Source: Pyropia haitanensis (lineage: Eukaryota; Rhodophyta; Bangiophyceae; Bangiales; Bangiaceae). From it: a stretch of 57,662 bases of DNA. The position numbers were made by a program, and so were the translations under genes. A model generated the notes under the pieces. That model searched no databases, was not told the DNA's origin, and saw nothing but the letters and a program-made list of their open reading frames with translations. Positions 1-9,919 of this stretch are shown here, piece after piece. The stretch lies in assembly GCA_008729055.1 (NCBI GenBank), contig SDUX01000175.1:1-57662 (forward strand). The letters are read 5' to 3'. Within the stretch, counting starts at the first letter, position 1. Each line of letters starts with the position of its first letter.

Positions 1-199
1 ACGCACGTGTCTAACTACCATTTCGCCCCGCCTTGGCTTTTTGTGACCGTTGCAGCCCGCCATTGTCTTGGGCGTGGTAGCACACCGCCCACCATCACCC
101 TTGTCAGTCGCTCCGCGGCGACGCCCACCCGCGCAGCAGTTGGCCTCGGTCCCATGGTGCCGGCCTCGGTTCCATTGCTGTGACTTGTTCTCTAGGTCT
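1..199 (+). repeat. Inner part of the left TIR of copy A
   Basis: Matches the reverse complement of 7998-8195 until the two diverge at about base 199. The scattered differences near the inner edge are substitutions. The outer 1.3 kb of this TIR lies beyond the window start and can be read in copy B at 48030-49353. Confidence 0.9.
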
Positions 200-339
200 A
201 CGGCTGAGGTGTGGGCTGGGTTGGCGCGAGATAGTGCTTCGACCGAGATATGTACGGCGGCTGCGGGCCTGAGAGGGCAAGCGTGCCCCATAATAGTTCC
301 GTCTGCCAAGTGAGCCCGTCGGGTGCGCCGTTTTACTTC

Positions 340-1140
340 TTATTCAAGTGTTCTCCCCAGTTGCCGATGCCATTTCTCAACGCAGTTGTTCCAGTCTTGG
401 CCATGATCGACACATGCGCTCCCTCCGCCAGCTCCGAAAAGTCCATCCCTCCACGTCTCCGCTCTCGCATCCGCACCCGCAGCTCCGGTAGGAAGCCCAA
501 TAGGCGGCCTGCGCATCACCGCCGACGCGGCACGGACGAGGCGTGCCGCGGCAGAGGAGCGGGGGCGGGCCGCGTCGGCGGCGGCAGCGTTGCCATCGTC
601 GTTGCCACTGTCTGTGGCGGCCGCGGCGGCGGCTGCGGCGGCCTCAACGGCGGCAACCTGGTCGGGTGGCGTCCACGACCGCCCGGGTGTGGGCGGGGGT
701 AGGTCGCTGAGCGCCTCCGCGTCGAGCAGCGCGTCGCGCATCCTCCGAAAGCCAGCCAGGGCCGTCAGATGATGGCACCGCCACCGCCGCGAGCAGCGCG
801 ACGCCATAAATCGGCGACCCTCTTCTTCGGATGCAGGATGGGCAGAGGGCGCCACCGGCTGCCGTTCCAGGGCCGACGGCATCCGGCTCCGCAGCCGTCG
901 ACGCCGGCAACCCGACGGACACGCCACCAAGAACACTGGAGCGTCTGGCAGTCTTGCCAATGGCGACCCGAGAGGCAGAGGAGAGACAGGGCCCTCGTAG
1001 CCCGCGCCCCGCCGCACCGAGCGCAGCAGTTGACCAGCCGGCCCCAATGGACCGATCGATCCCGTCGGCCGCCTTCGCGCCGCACGAGTGCGGACACGAG
1101 CCTTGAACGTCAAAGACACGGACGCGACGGCGGTGCCCAT
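340..1140 (-). CDS. Uncertain reading frame in the transposon 5' region
   Basis: This minus-strand frame is open from an ATG at 1140 to a stop at 340. A second in-frame ATG at 882 begins the part (about 180 residues) that is also open in copy B. Residues encoded by 340-880 include an Asp/Ala-rich stretch and a Trp-containing C-terminal end with a vaguely Myb-like spacing. I recognise no family. Copy B has one extra C near 50323 that shifts the frame upstream of the second ATG, so only the downstream part is supported in both. The DNA is GC-rich, where long open frames arise by chance. It could be an exon of an accessory protein or nothing. Confidence 0.2.
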   Translation of the reverse strand: MGTAVASVSLTFKARVRTRAARRRPTGSIGPLGPAGQLLRSVRRGAGYEGPVSPLPLGSPLARLPDAPVFLVACPSGCRRRRLRSRMPSALERQPVAPSAHPASEEEGRRFMASRCSRRWRCHHLTALAGFRRMRDALLDAEALSDLPPPTPGRSWTPPDQVAAVEAAAAAAAAATDSGNDDGNAAAADAARPRSSAAARLVRAASAVMRRPPIGLPTGAAGADARAETWRDGLFGAGGGSACVDHGQDWNNCVEKWHRQLGRTLE

Positions 1141-2508
1141 GCCAACCGCGTCCGCCGCCGCGACCACCAGCGCGGAACCTGCACCAAAGGACCAGCATCA
1201 AGACGAAAAGGGGGTGGGGGTGGAGGCGCGGCGCCACCAAACACACAGGGACGGGAGGGGAGGTGCGCAACCCAAAAAACGCCGGGAGGGGAGGGGTGGT
1301 GCGCACCGAGCAAAAACGAGCGCATCTGTCCACTCCGAACAGAAAGGGACGCCGAGAACTGCGCGCCAGCGTCCATGGCGAGGGGAGTGGCGCGGCGGCG
1401 CGACAAAGGACGAGCCCAGCGGCCGCGACCGCCACATGTGCGGCGCCGAAGCGGGCTTCCGCTATGGGGGATGGCAGCGGGGTAGCCACTGACGAACATC
1501 CCATCCGTGCCCGCCGCCACCTGTGGGGCGCAAACCCGTTGACGACCGCGTTGTCGGTTGCAGCAAAGAAACATGGGCGCCAAGCGGCACACGGCGCCAG
1601 GCAGGCGAAGTGGAAGTCGCCAAGCGGCTCGCGTGCAAGGGCAGACAGTAAGTCTCCGGAGACCGACTTGCAAAACCGATCCAGCACCAACGCCACGCGG
1701 GCAAAATAGTCACAAGACTTACCGTTCGACCGAGATGCAAGAAGAGAAAAAAACAGGTGAACGGTACTCAAGATGCCCAAAGAACTATGTGCTGAAAAAA
1801 AAAAACCGCACAAAATCTTTCTCACCCAGGCGTCCCACGTGCGCGGGCGAGGGCTGCGTGGGGCGACAAGCCAGACGAAATCGTTGGCCATCGGACAGCT
1901 AGAATATGAAATGTTGGCCTCAAGAAAGTTTTGAAATGCTCGCGGGAGTCCTAATTGACGCCTATGCCGTCTCTTCATTGGCTGACGCACGGGATTTTAC
2001 TATTCTCTGAGCATGAGCCTGTGTCCACATGAAGACGAGATATGATATTCACCTGCAAAACTGATGACCAGGTCGCCTGGGTAGCCGGTCTTCATTCGTG
2101 GCTGATGCCCTTCTCCGTGCTTGGCTGGAGAGCCTCGACATCAGCGAGATGAGTACGGCAACGTTCTTCGTTCTACGGAGCGGTGTCCAAGCGGGGTGGC
2201 CAGGTGGTCCGCAACTGCTAGGTTTGGCCGATCGTGGGATGTCACTGCCACTGTGTGCCCGCCCCGACGTCTTGGGATGGCCAGCAGTAGTGCCCAATAC
2301 GTCATCAGGAGACACCGCGACCTGGCGCGCGCCCCACGCCAGGTTAACGGTCTGACGCCAGGCGACGTCCGCCGCCGTAAGAGATCTGCCCGCTGTGGCC
2401 TTCCCCCCGCCCGATGACAACCATCAATCAAGTTTGCCTGGGCAAGACTACCCTGCCACCAGGTGCCTGGCAAAGCGCGGAACGAGCGCACACAGTTCAG
2501 CACGGTCG
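1141..2508. other. Transposon 5' region without a supported gene
   Basis: No frame here has recognisable content. Composition drops in GC toward 1700-2100, with an A-run around 1795-1804, unlike the C/G-rich TIRs, so leader or promoter DNA for the transposase gene is likely somewhere here or in 2977-3381. No clear TATA box or splice signal could be chosen. The same sequence is at about 50494-51862 in copy B. Confidence 0.4.
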
Positions 2509-2976
2509 ATGCGCATGCAAATTTGCTGGTGCCTGCCTTTGGCGCTGGTAGCGCTTGCGGTGCCCGGTGCAGGTCACTGTCATGAGAACAAGCCGACAGG
2601 ACAGTCCGTCCGGAAGCATGCCGCAGCATACCCACACAGAGACCGTCTCTTTTCCTCATGCACTTGCTACAATCGTCTTTTCAGGCCGAGACGCGTTGCC
2701 GGCCTGACCCGTGCTCGTGCCATTGTGACCGCCTTCCGGTGGTTTCCGGCATGCGTATACGGTCGTGCCACACTGCTGGAGGGACCACAACGCGGCGGCG
2801 TCGAGGCGCCGCTCCTGAATGGTACCCTTTGTGGGTACGTACGCCTGTTCAAAGCAGCGTCTGGAAGAGACACCATCGGTACTTCTATGTCAGCTGTTGT
2901 ACTGAGCCTACTGCTTCGCGCAGCCAGTGGTGGCGCCCATCACTGCGTGTTGCCTGCCGAGAGCACATCTGACTGA
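2509..2976 (+). CDS. Small hypothetical frame with a signal-peptide-like start
   Basis: An ATG at 2509 opens 155 codons. The first 25 residues read as a basic start, a hydrophobic Leu/Ala/Val core and a small-residue end, as in a secretory signal. A second hydrophobic stretch lies near the C-terminus. The body has several Cys residues but no family I recognise. It lies about 400 bases upstream of the transposase start, on the same strand, and is unbroken in copy B (51863-52330). It may equally be a chance frame inside the transposase leader. Confidence 0.2.
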   Translation: MRMQICWCLPLALVALAVPGAGHCHENKPTGQSVRKHAAAYPHRDRLFSSCTCYNRLFRPRRVAGLTRARAIVTAFRWFPACVYGRATLLEGPQRGGVEAPLLNGTLCGYVRLFKAASGRDTIGTSMSAVVLSLLLRAASGGAHHCVLPAESTSD

Positions 2977-3381
2977 TCAGCGCACACAAGTCGCTACAGA
3001 CCCAGCCTCTAGTCCCGACGGCACTGAAGCCCCCGACAGAGTTCTGAGGGAACCAAATGGTGAGAGGGGCTCTGAGTACGCACTGCCCTGTGCTTGCGGT
3101 TACTGTTTGTGTCGAAGTTGGCTTGAGATGTCGGACGTGCAAGTTTTCGAACGTAGCCACCGCATAACTTTACATCGTTTAGCTGCACAAGTCTTCAGAT
3201 GCCGTCACTTCATCATCTGTACTTGCAACGATCGGAAAAAGGGCTGTCGCCAGGTCCTTAGAGCGTGTCGCGCTCGCTCATCCGGGTGCCACGCCCCGCT
3301 GGTCAGCACCGAGGCCTGCTTTTGTCAGTCTTCGACGTTATTCCACTCTTTCTCCGTTGGGCCGTCGCCCGTCCCACCTTC

Positions 3382-6300
3382 ATGGACGGCGACGTCGACA
3401 ACCATGAAGCTTCTGACGCGTCCGACGCCGCGCAGGTGGCCGTGCACGCTGGTGTGGTGGCTGTGCAAGTGCATCTCGCCGCAGATCTTCCTTTTCTACT
3501 CGGCAACAACCCGGAACAGCTCGAACGGGCTCCCCGACGGACGGAGCCATTCCGGCGGCGAGTGCGTCGGCGGGTACGCGCTCCACCTGGTGCAGTTTTT
3601 CGTCAGCGACGACGCCGTGCGGCAGGCGGAGCCCATGCGGAAGCCGACGGCTCCTCTTCGGGCTACAGCGACGACAGCGGTGGGCCCCAGGATCTCTTTG
3701 AACCGGCTGGAGGGGGCGCTGGTGGAGGCGGGACTGGGGATAGTGCCGGTGGGTCGGACGATGATGGCGATGCCGACGAGGAGGACGTACGGCCTCGGAC
3801 ACTGGCGTCCGTCGACTACTACTCCAAGGTGCTGTCAGACGCTCTCACTCTGGCCTTGGACAACGAGCCGCAGCCAGATGCGTCGCGGTCGTCCCGCACC
3901 TGTCGTGCTGTAGCTGTTGCTGGGGGAGCTGCAGTCATCATTTCTGAGGGTGAGAAGGCTTTCTGTGTGTGGCTTGCCAAGCCCAGGAGCTGCGTGCTAT
4001 CAATGTGCTCGTGCGGTGGCCGGCGGGGCGCCGAGTCGGTCGAGATGCGGTACATGCTGGACAGGTGCTCTTCTTGCGTGCATGCTCGCGCTCTGCTCGC
4101 GTGCTCCCTCACGCTAGCTTTGAGCCTCCAACTGGCAGGCCTTCCGCAGCTGCTTGAGCGGTTTCCGGTGCTTGACAACGCCTTGCCGGCGAGGGATGAG
4201 GCCGCCGTGGTGCACTACGGCACGAACACGGCCAAGTATCGGGGCGCCTTTGCGGTCCTGACTGACGGGCTCTGGTCGTCGGTCGTCATCAGGCCACGAC
4301 TTGCGGTAGCGAGGAGCCGTAAGCGGATGCTGATGAGAGCTGCTTGCACGCAGCTGAGTTGTGCGAAGAGGCACTGGTGGTGCAGACACGCAAGGGCGGT
4401 GACGGCCTGGTGCACTGAGGCTTTGGGGATCGGCGCAGCTGCCGCTGCACTTGGTGGGCGTCCTCCTGGTGTCCAGCTTGTCGACGTTGCAGGAAATCCT
4501 GTTCCAGCTCGCGGTCGTCGACGGGAGCAGGGCGACATTGACGGCCGGTTTGCAGATGAGACGCGGTGGCGCGCGGCGAGGAACATGCTGCCGTGCGAAG
4601 GGGAGATTGACATGTGCGCTCTATACGACAAGATGGCAGACTTGGGGCGGGACGCTGGCGAGGAGGTGCACCTACCGATGGTACTGTTTGAGGACCGCTG
4701 CTTCAAGTGCACCGCTGCGTACCGGCACGTCGGGGTCAAGAACACCGGCGGGGTGCTGCACACGTTGCGAGGCCGCATCTCTGTGCGGCTGCTGCGGTGG
4801 ACCTGCGTGTGCGGCACGCAGGTCCCTTTCGATGGGGCTCAAGACGGCTTGTTTGCTTCCACTCTGTCCACCGTCTTCACGCGGACCTACATGGACGTCA
4901 TGGCGCAGTCTATTTTCACGGGCAATAGCACGCTCTCCTCCGCTGCTGGGGTGATGTGTTTCCTGCTTGAGTCAACCAAGTCTTTGAGTGGTGCCCTGTC
5001 AACCCTTACGAGGCAGACGCTGATCAAGGCGCTGCATCGCTTCTCTAGGACGCTGATTGTGCCTGCTGCATTGTTCCGCTGCGACAAGTGCTACCTATCT
5101 CCGCAGCGCCCGTACCCGGCCGTGATCATGGATGGCCAGGTGATTTCGGTGCAGCGCAACCAGTCCGAGGCTCTGACGCGCGTCGAGCAGGATCTCTGCG
5201 TTGTTGCCATGGAAACGGGACTTGGTGCCTGCATTCCCCTGCCGGCGCTTCGCGGGGTCATACGGCGGCTGACGCGGAGTGACCGTGACAAGGCCATGCG
5301 CCTGTCCAAGGCCGACGAGAAGATCTTGCGGTCGTTTTTTCAACTTTCTGTAGGCGACCCGGATCCGTATCCTGCTGGCCCAGTGCGCAGCCGACCGGGC
5401 AACATCATGTGGGCGGCCTCGTACCTATTCAGGTGCTACTACTCCATCGAGCCGGCCGCTGTGGATGATGCGCCAGGGCATGATGCGGCCGCCGAGCCGG
5501 CACAAGTGGGAGGTGTGGCGGCAGGGGCGGGTGCGGCTCCATTTGGGCCAGCGCCTCCAGGCGCTGCTGGTCCCGAGCAGGGTGGTGCCGCCGCCCCTGG
5601 TCCTGATGCTGCTCCTGCTGGTGGCGCTGAAAACTCAGGCAGTGAGGATGGCGCGGAGCCTGTGGGGACTTTCACCTGTGCCGAGGTGGAAGAGGCTGTC
5701 GGCGTGTGCAACGACCGCGCGGTTGCCAGCGACCGGTGGCGTGTAGTGCGTGACTTCTTTCACACGTTCCTTGCGGAGCCTGTCGTCGGAGCATTGGCTG
5801 GATTGAACCGGGGCCAGTTGAGGCGGATGGCGGCGAAGCAGGTCACGTGCACGGCTGCAACTGCGCATCAGTGGAAGAGGTATGCGTCGGCGGCAGAGTC
5901 TGTCCTCATCCTCTCGCCGTTTCTCCTGTTGATGGACCGTGAACAACCACCTGACCCGCTCAAGATACGCGCTGTTGGAGAGTTGCTTCTGTTCACGTGC
6001 GGAGTGGACGCTCATTGGGAGACGATGTGGCGGGGGCGTGCAACACCTGCTGCTCTGGAGTTTGAGGACCAGTGGAAGGAGACGTCGGCGCAGCACTACG
6101 CCACCTGGCTTGCGGCGAGGCCTGGTGCCGTCCCTCCGCCGGTCACACGCCTGTCGTGCGAGCTCCACTCGCAAGCAAGAGCGCTGGCGCAGGCTTTAGA
6201 GTGCGTTACGGGTCATGTGTGGCCCGAGCTGGAGCCGGTTCGACCGTTCATTGTTGACAGCAAGGCCAATGCTGTCAATGCCGCGCGCGCCGCCAAGGCG

Positions 6301-7659
6301 AAAGTCAGCCGCGCGGCCATTGAGGCCGAGCTAGTGCGCGTCCTGGGAGCAGACAGCTGCAGGCACACGTTTGTGGAGTCCGACGCCTTCCTGCCGGGGA
6401 TCGAGAACTTCCTGTGCCCCTGTGGGACACTGCTTGGATTTGACTTTCTTGAGCGCGCCGAGAGCCCCGCGCACGTTTTGGCGTCACTGGTGCAGCACTT
6501 CCCACTTCTTCCCCGAGTCATGTACTACGACACCGCTTGCCAGCTGGCGCGGAACGCCTCTCGGCGAGTGCCATGGCTGGTGAACACGTCGGACGCTGCG
6601 TCGAGCGTGGACCGGGCTCACAACACTGGGGACCAGCACAAGTGCTCCGACATTTATGATGCGGACCGGTATCCATCCCGGTCGGTGGCCCACAGCACGA
6701 CGGTGGCGGAGAGTCGCCACGCCATCTACAAGACTTTCACCGCCCACCTCTCCCACCTCCGTCAAGACCACTTCATTGTCCAGATGCGCCTTCTCTCTGG
6801 GGTGATTAACGCGCGCGTCCTCATGCGACGGGCTATGGGCAAGGAGACCAGCCACCGCCTGCTCTGCAGATTCTACCACCGGCACATCGCTGGCCATTGC
6901 CAGCGTCGCTTGTGCTCGTGCCATCAATGGCGGGAACACCAACAACCCGTGCCGCCTCAACAACCTGGTGGACCGCCTCCGCCTGCTGATGGAGCTCCTC
7001 CTCCCCCGCCGGTTGCTGCTGCTCATGCTCTTCCTGCTCCCGTGCCGGCTGCACCTGGTGGTGCTCCTCCTCCGCAGGCTGCTGCTGCTGATGCTTCCGC
7101 TGCTCCCGCGCTGGCTGCTCCCAGTGGAGCTCCTCCTCCGCAACGGCCTCCTGGTGCTGACGCTCGTCGTCTTCCCGCGCCGGATTTTGTTGGTGGTGGT
7201 CCTTCTGGCTCTCCCGCGCCTGCTGGTCGTGGCGCCCCTGTTGATACTGCGCCACCGTCGCGTGGTAGCACGCTCCATACGCCTCCCCCACCTGCTAGTA
7301 GCGGCCTTCATTCTGCGGCTTCCCTTCGTGGTGCCGGTGGCGACATCTCCGACCCCCTACCGTCTGTTGGTGGCGTTGTTTTCGGCGGCGGTTTTGACCA
7401 ACCTGCCCAGGGACACAACAGAGACGTAGCTGGAGGCGAGAGTGGTGGCGGGATGTCTGAACCAAGTGCTCAGGATGAGCTTTCTCGGTTGATTGCCACC
7501 ATTGCTGAGGGATTCAGCAGTCGGCGTACGGCTGCCTTGCAGACCGCCCCTCCACTTCCAGAGGAGGAGATGCCGAGTGATAATGAGAGCAGTCATGTGG
7601 GTGAGAGCAGTGCGCAGGAGCATGCCCAAGAAGAGGACCTGGACTCGACTGGTGTGTAG
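3382..7659 (+). CDS. KDZ-superfamily (HMGXB3-like) transposase, copy A, intact
   Basis: A 1425-residue frame begins at ATG 3382. The frame stays open upstream to 3265, but only a GTG is available there. Seen in order: an acidic Gly/Pro-rich N-terminus; a Cys/His cluster at C322-C327-C334-x-H336 that resembles a SWIM finger; paired cysteines C440/C443 and C475/C477; C567/C570 just before a VIMDG motif (D584); a Pro/Ala/Gly linker near residues 690-755; a YYDTACQL motif (D1050); a VDR..H....H.C cluster (D1077, H1080, H1086, C1088); TVAES (E1110); and a long Pro-rich tail. The YDxAC, Asp-His-Cys and AE motifs with preceding cysteine clusters are the pattern of Kyakuja-Dileera-Zisupton transposases and the vertebrate HMGXB3-like relatives. 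D584, D1050 and E1110 are my candidates for the catalytic acids, by inference. Expected role is cut-and-paste transposition in the nucleus. It could contain short unspliced introns. Confidence 0.85.
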   Translation: MDGDVDNHEASDASDAAQVAVHAGVVAVQVHLAADLPFLLGNNPEQLERAPRRTEPFRRRVRRRVRAPPGAVFRQRRRRAAGGAHAEADGSSSGYSDDSGGPQDLFEPAGGGAGGGGTGDSAGGSDDDGDADEEDVRPRTLASVDYYSKVLSDALTLALDNEPQPDASRSSRTCRAVAVAGGAAVIISEGEKAFCVWLAKPRSCVLSMCSCGGRRGAESVEMRYMLDRCSSCVHARALLACSLTLALSLQLAGLPQLLERFPVLDNALPARDEAAVVHYGTNTAKYRGAFAVLTDGLWSSVVIRPRLAVARSRKRMLMRAACTQLSCAKRHWWCRHARAVTAWCTEALGIGAAAAALGGRPPGVQLVDVAGNPVPARGRRREQGDIDGRFADETRWRAARNMLPCEGEIDMCALYDKMADLGRDAGEEVHLPMVLFEDRCFKCTAAYRHVGVKNTGGVLHTLRGRISVRLLRWTCVCGTQVPFDGAQDGLFASTLSTVFTRTYMDVMAQSIFTGNSTLSSAAGVMCFLLESTKSLSGALSTLTRQTLIKALHRFSRTLIVPAALFRCDKCYLSPQRPYPAVIMDGQVISVQRNQSEALTRVEQDLCVVAMETGLGACIPLPALRGVIRRLTRSDRDKAMRLSKADEKILRSFFQLSVGDPDPYPAGPVRSRPGNIMWAASYLFRCYYSIEPAAVDDAPGHDAAAEPAQVGGVAAGAGAAPFGPAPPGAAGPEQGGAAAPGPDAAPAGGAENSGSEDGAEPVGTFTCAEVEEAVGVCNDRAVASDRWRVVRDFFHTFLAEPVVGALAGLNRGQLRRMAAKQVTCTAATAHQWKRYASAAESVLILSPFLLLMDREQPPDPLKIRAVGELLLFTCGVDAHWETMWRGRATPAALEFEDQWKETSAQHYATWLAARPGAVPPPVTRLSCELHSQARALAQALECVTGHVWPELEPVRPFIVDSKANAVNAARAAKAKVSRAAIEAELVRVLGADSCRHTFVESDAFLPGIENFLCPCGTLLGFDFLERAESPAHVLASLVQHFPLLPRVMYYDTACQLARNASRRVPWLVNTSDAASSVDRAHNTGDQHKCSDIYDADRYPSRSVAHSTTVAESRHAIYKTFTAHLSHLRQDHFIVQMRLLSGVINARVLMRRAMGKETSHRLLCRFYHRHIAGHCQRRLCSCHQWREHQQPVPPQQPGGPPPPADGAPPPPPVAAAHALPAPVPAAPGGAPPPQAAAADASAAPALAAPSGAPPPQRPPGADARRLPAPDFVGGGPSGSPAPAGRGAPVDTAPPSRGSTLHTPPPPASSGLHSAASLRGAGGDISDPLPSVGGVVFGGGFDQPAQGHNRDVAGGESGGGMSEPSAQDELSRLIATIAEGFSSRRTAALQTAPPLPEEEMPSDNESSHVGESSAQEHAQEEDLDSTGV

Positions 7660-7997
7660 AGTGGTTGTGGCTGATTGTTTGGAGCGTCGTGTCGATGAGG
7701 GTAGCAATGCGGACGAGGACCGATGCATTCTTGGAGCACGTCTTTCAATTGAAATGCTCAAGACGCCCATGCTGTAGCTACTGCGGCTTGATAGCCAAGA
7801 ACGCAGCGCTCAGCACGTAAGGATTGCGACAAGCCACCACCTGAGCGGCATCCTCAACTCCGTGCAATCCCCGGCCGCTCTTCCCCACCGCAAAACGTCC
7901 GCTGCCTCTCATGCCTGCAAGTCAAACGCCAGTAGGCGGCAGTCTGCAACGGGCCTAGTGGGCCAAAGATGGCGCCTCGTCTCAAACCAGGAGCAGG
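7660..7997. other. Transposase 3' flank between stop codon and right TIR
   Basis: Short non-coding stretch with balanced composition. No poly(A) signal of the AATAAA type was seen. The copies differ at the stop codon itself (GGTGTGTAG in A, GGGTGTTAG in B), which changes only the last residue. Confidence 0.4.
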
Positions 7998-9500
7998 AGA
8001 CCAAGAGAACGAGTCGCAGCAATGGAACCGAGGCCGGCACCATGGGACCGAGGCCAACTGCTGCGCGGGTGGGCGTCGCCGCGGAGCGACTGACAAGGGT
8101 GATGGTGGGCGGTGTGCTACCACGCCCAAGACAATGGCGGGCTGCAACGGTCACAAAAAGCCAAGGCGGGGCGAAATGGTAGTTAGACACGTGCGTATGT
8201 TCTGTAATGCTCTGGCCCGCATGGGGCTGCCGTGTGCTATGGAACCCAAGGAGCAAGTTGAATCCAATGCGCCCATGATATATTCCTTCAATTTGATTTC
8301 TATCCTCGTCAACTACACTAGCTCGCGTGCCGCATCGCCTGCTTGCGCTCCCTTCAAGCCCGCATAGAGGCTCGTTGCGTGGAGCGAACACATGTCTTAG
8401 GCGTTGCGCAGTGGTTTGTTCAGGATGATGCAATGAGCAAGAGCGCGACCCCCACCCTCCTGCTACACGTCGAGCCGCCCCTCGGTCCCCCCGTCTAGCA
8501 TGAACGCTCAGTCGACGCTGAGCTGCTCCGCGGCGACCAGGACCAGCCCCAATTGCCTGCCCGTCACCCCATCTACAGCCCAGCCCGCCACCTTCCCAAC
8601 ATCGCAACGTCGGTGGCTAGGAGCGCCACCCGGACTGCCTCCGCGCCACTAAGGCAAAGCAAGCCCCGCCCCAGTCCCCGGTCCCCCTCGGAGCCAGCCT
8701 CTGCCCACCCCCTGCCCCCCCCCAGGCGAGCCGCACCAGCCCCGCCCCCCCGACCCGGCCAGCCGGACCACCGCCGCCCTCCTCCGCCTAGCCAGCCGCA
8801 GTGCCCCCCCCCCCCCCCCGACCGGCCGACCGCACCACGGCCCCCCCCCCCAGGCGAGCCGCACCACCCCCGCCCCCCCCGCCCAGCCAGCCGCAGCACC
8901 GCCGCGCCCCCCCGCCCGGCCAGCCGCAGTGCCCCCCCCCCCCCCCCGCCCGGCCGGCCGCACCACGGCCCCCCCCCCCCAGGCGAGCCGCACCAGCCCC
9001 GCCCCCCCGACCCGGCCAGCCGGACCACCGCCGCCCCCCCCCGCCCTGCCAGCCGCAGTGCCCCCCCCCCCCCCCCGCCCGGCCGGCCGCACCACGGCCC
9101 CCCCCCCCCAGGCGAGCCGCACCAGCCCCGCCCCCCCGCCCAGCCAGCCGCAGCACCGCCGCGCCCCCCCGCCCGGCCAGCCGCAGTGCCCCCCCCCCCC
9201 CCCCGCCCGGCCGGCCGCACCACGGCCCCCCCCCCCCAGGCGAGCCGCACCAGCCCCGCCCCCCCGACCCGGCCAGCCGGACCACCGCCGCCCCCCCCGC
9301 CCGGCCAGCCGCAGTGCCCCCCCACCCCCCCCGCCCGGCCGGCCGCACCACGGCCCCCCCCCCCAGGCGAGCCGCACCACCCCCGCCCCCCCCGCCCAGC
9401 CAGCCGCAGCACCGCCGCGCCCCCCCGCCCGGCCAGCCGTACCGCCGCCGCTCCCCCCCGACAGCGGCCTGGCCAGGCGCCCCGCCGCCGCCGCCAGCTG
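7998..9500 (-). repeat. Right terminal inverted repeat of copy A, about 1.5 kb
   Basis: Reverse complement of the left TIR seen complete in copy B (48030-49552). The inner 700 bases are ordinary sequence; the outer 800 bases are a C-run satellite. At the tip the two TIRs differ: this one carries roughly 100 further bases beyond the point where the copy B left TIR ends. Confidence 0.85.
8690..9440. repeat. Tandem satellite of about 128 bases with long C runs
   Basis: The landmark AGCCGCAGTGCC followed by 7-14 C recurs near 8793, 8921, 9051, 9179 and 9307, giving a period of about 128 bases. Each unit also contains GGCGAGCCGCACCA and GGCCGGCCGCACCACGG landmarks. Two sub-variants alternate in the middle of the unit. 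On the other strand the runs are G tracts able to form G-quadruplexes. The long Pro-rich open frame here is only a by-product of the repeat. Confidence 0.9.
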
Positions 9501-9808
9501 ATCCCGCTGGTGGGGGCTCTGGGTCCCGCTAAATGCCTCTCATACTCGTCAGCTAACGTGGGAGATAGTTTGGCGCCGATATGGCAGTATGAGTCCTACC
9601 CCCCCTGCCGAAGCGCTAGCCCGACCGTGTGGGCAACAGCTGTCCTGTCGGCGAAACAGTGGAAGATCGACGAAGAACTGGCGATCGTGCTGCAAACAGC
9701 GTTGATGATCGCTCTCTCCCGTCGATCATCTGCACACTGCCTGATCGGCACCCCATTGGACGAGCGCGAGTTTCCCGGATGGAGCTCCGGGCAGGCGTTC
9801 ACTCCATG
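9501..9808. other. Flank between transposon copy A and the retroelement array
   Basis: About 300 bases of moderate composition belonging to neither element. One plus frame stays open across it and encodes a segment of ordinary amino-acid composition, so it may be the far part of the gene interrupted by the KDZ transposon (see 45375 and 47881), but no start, stop or homology supports this. It contains the left arm of the inverted repeat that brackets the array. Confidence 0.4.
9755..9793 (+). repeat. Left arm of a 39-base inverted repeat bracketing the array
   Basis: This arm and the reverse complement of 44722-44760 agree at 32 of 39 positions, with 26 of 27 in the part nearest the array. 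It starts with ATTGG (an inverted CCAAT) and ends GGAGCTCCGGGCA. Exactly 15 bases separate it from the target octamer at 9809. Confidence 0.8.
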
Positions 9809-9816
9809 CGATCCGC
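9809..9816. repeat. Target-site duplication CGATCCGC, left side
   Basis: The octamer CGATCCGC occurs here, at each readable junction (17679-17686, 25566-25573, 36763-36770) and at the right end (44699-44706). Flanking bases differ on the outside (ATG on the left, GAGG on the right), so it behaves as an 8-base duplication of the original target. Confidence 0.8.
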
Positions 9817-9889
9817 CGCCATCCCGCCTCCCGAGACCAAACAAAAGCGATGGGGGGGTGCACCCCACCCCCCCCCACCCCCCTGCAGC

Positions 9890-9914
9890 GAAAAAACAGC
9901 CCACCACCGCGCAA
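9890..9914 (-). terminator. T-runs 3' of the tRNA-like sequence
   Basis: On the minus strand the tRNA-like sequence is followed within about five bases by TTTT (9911-9914) and then by TTTTTT (9890-9895). This is the arrangement of a Pol III terminator. The same runs are in every unit. Confidence 0.45.
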
Positions 9915-9919
9915 AACGA

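Larger units (their letters stand above)
1..9500 (+). mobile_element. KDZ-type DNA transposon, copy A (left end cut by window)
   Basis: Sequence 1-199 is repeated in reverse complement at 7998-8195, and the same inverted relation continues between 8196-9440 and the left end of copy B (48030-49353). The element is therefore bounded by TIRs of about 1.5 kb and is about 10.8 kb long in full. It holds one large transposase gene (3382-7659) plus about 3 kb of upstream DNA without a secure gene. The outer tip is hard to place because it lies in low-complexity C runs, and I could not identify a target-site duplication. The right edge of about 9500 is approximate. Apart from about five one-base differences, 1-8307 equals 49354-57662. 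Confidence 0.8.

Noticed and set aside
644..1990. 448-codon minus-strand frame in the KDZ 5' region
   Set aside because: Begins upstream in AT-richer DNA, has no domain, and is shifted in copy B by one base; likely chance.
3265..3381. Longer transposase start at 3265
   Set aside because: The first codon there is GTG; the first in-frame ATG is 3382.
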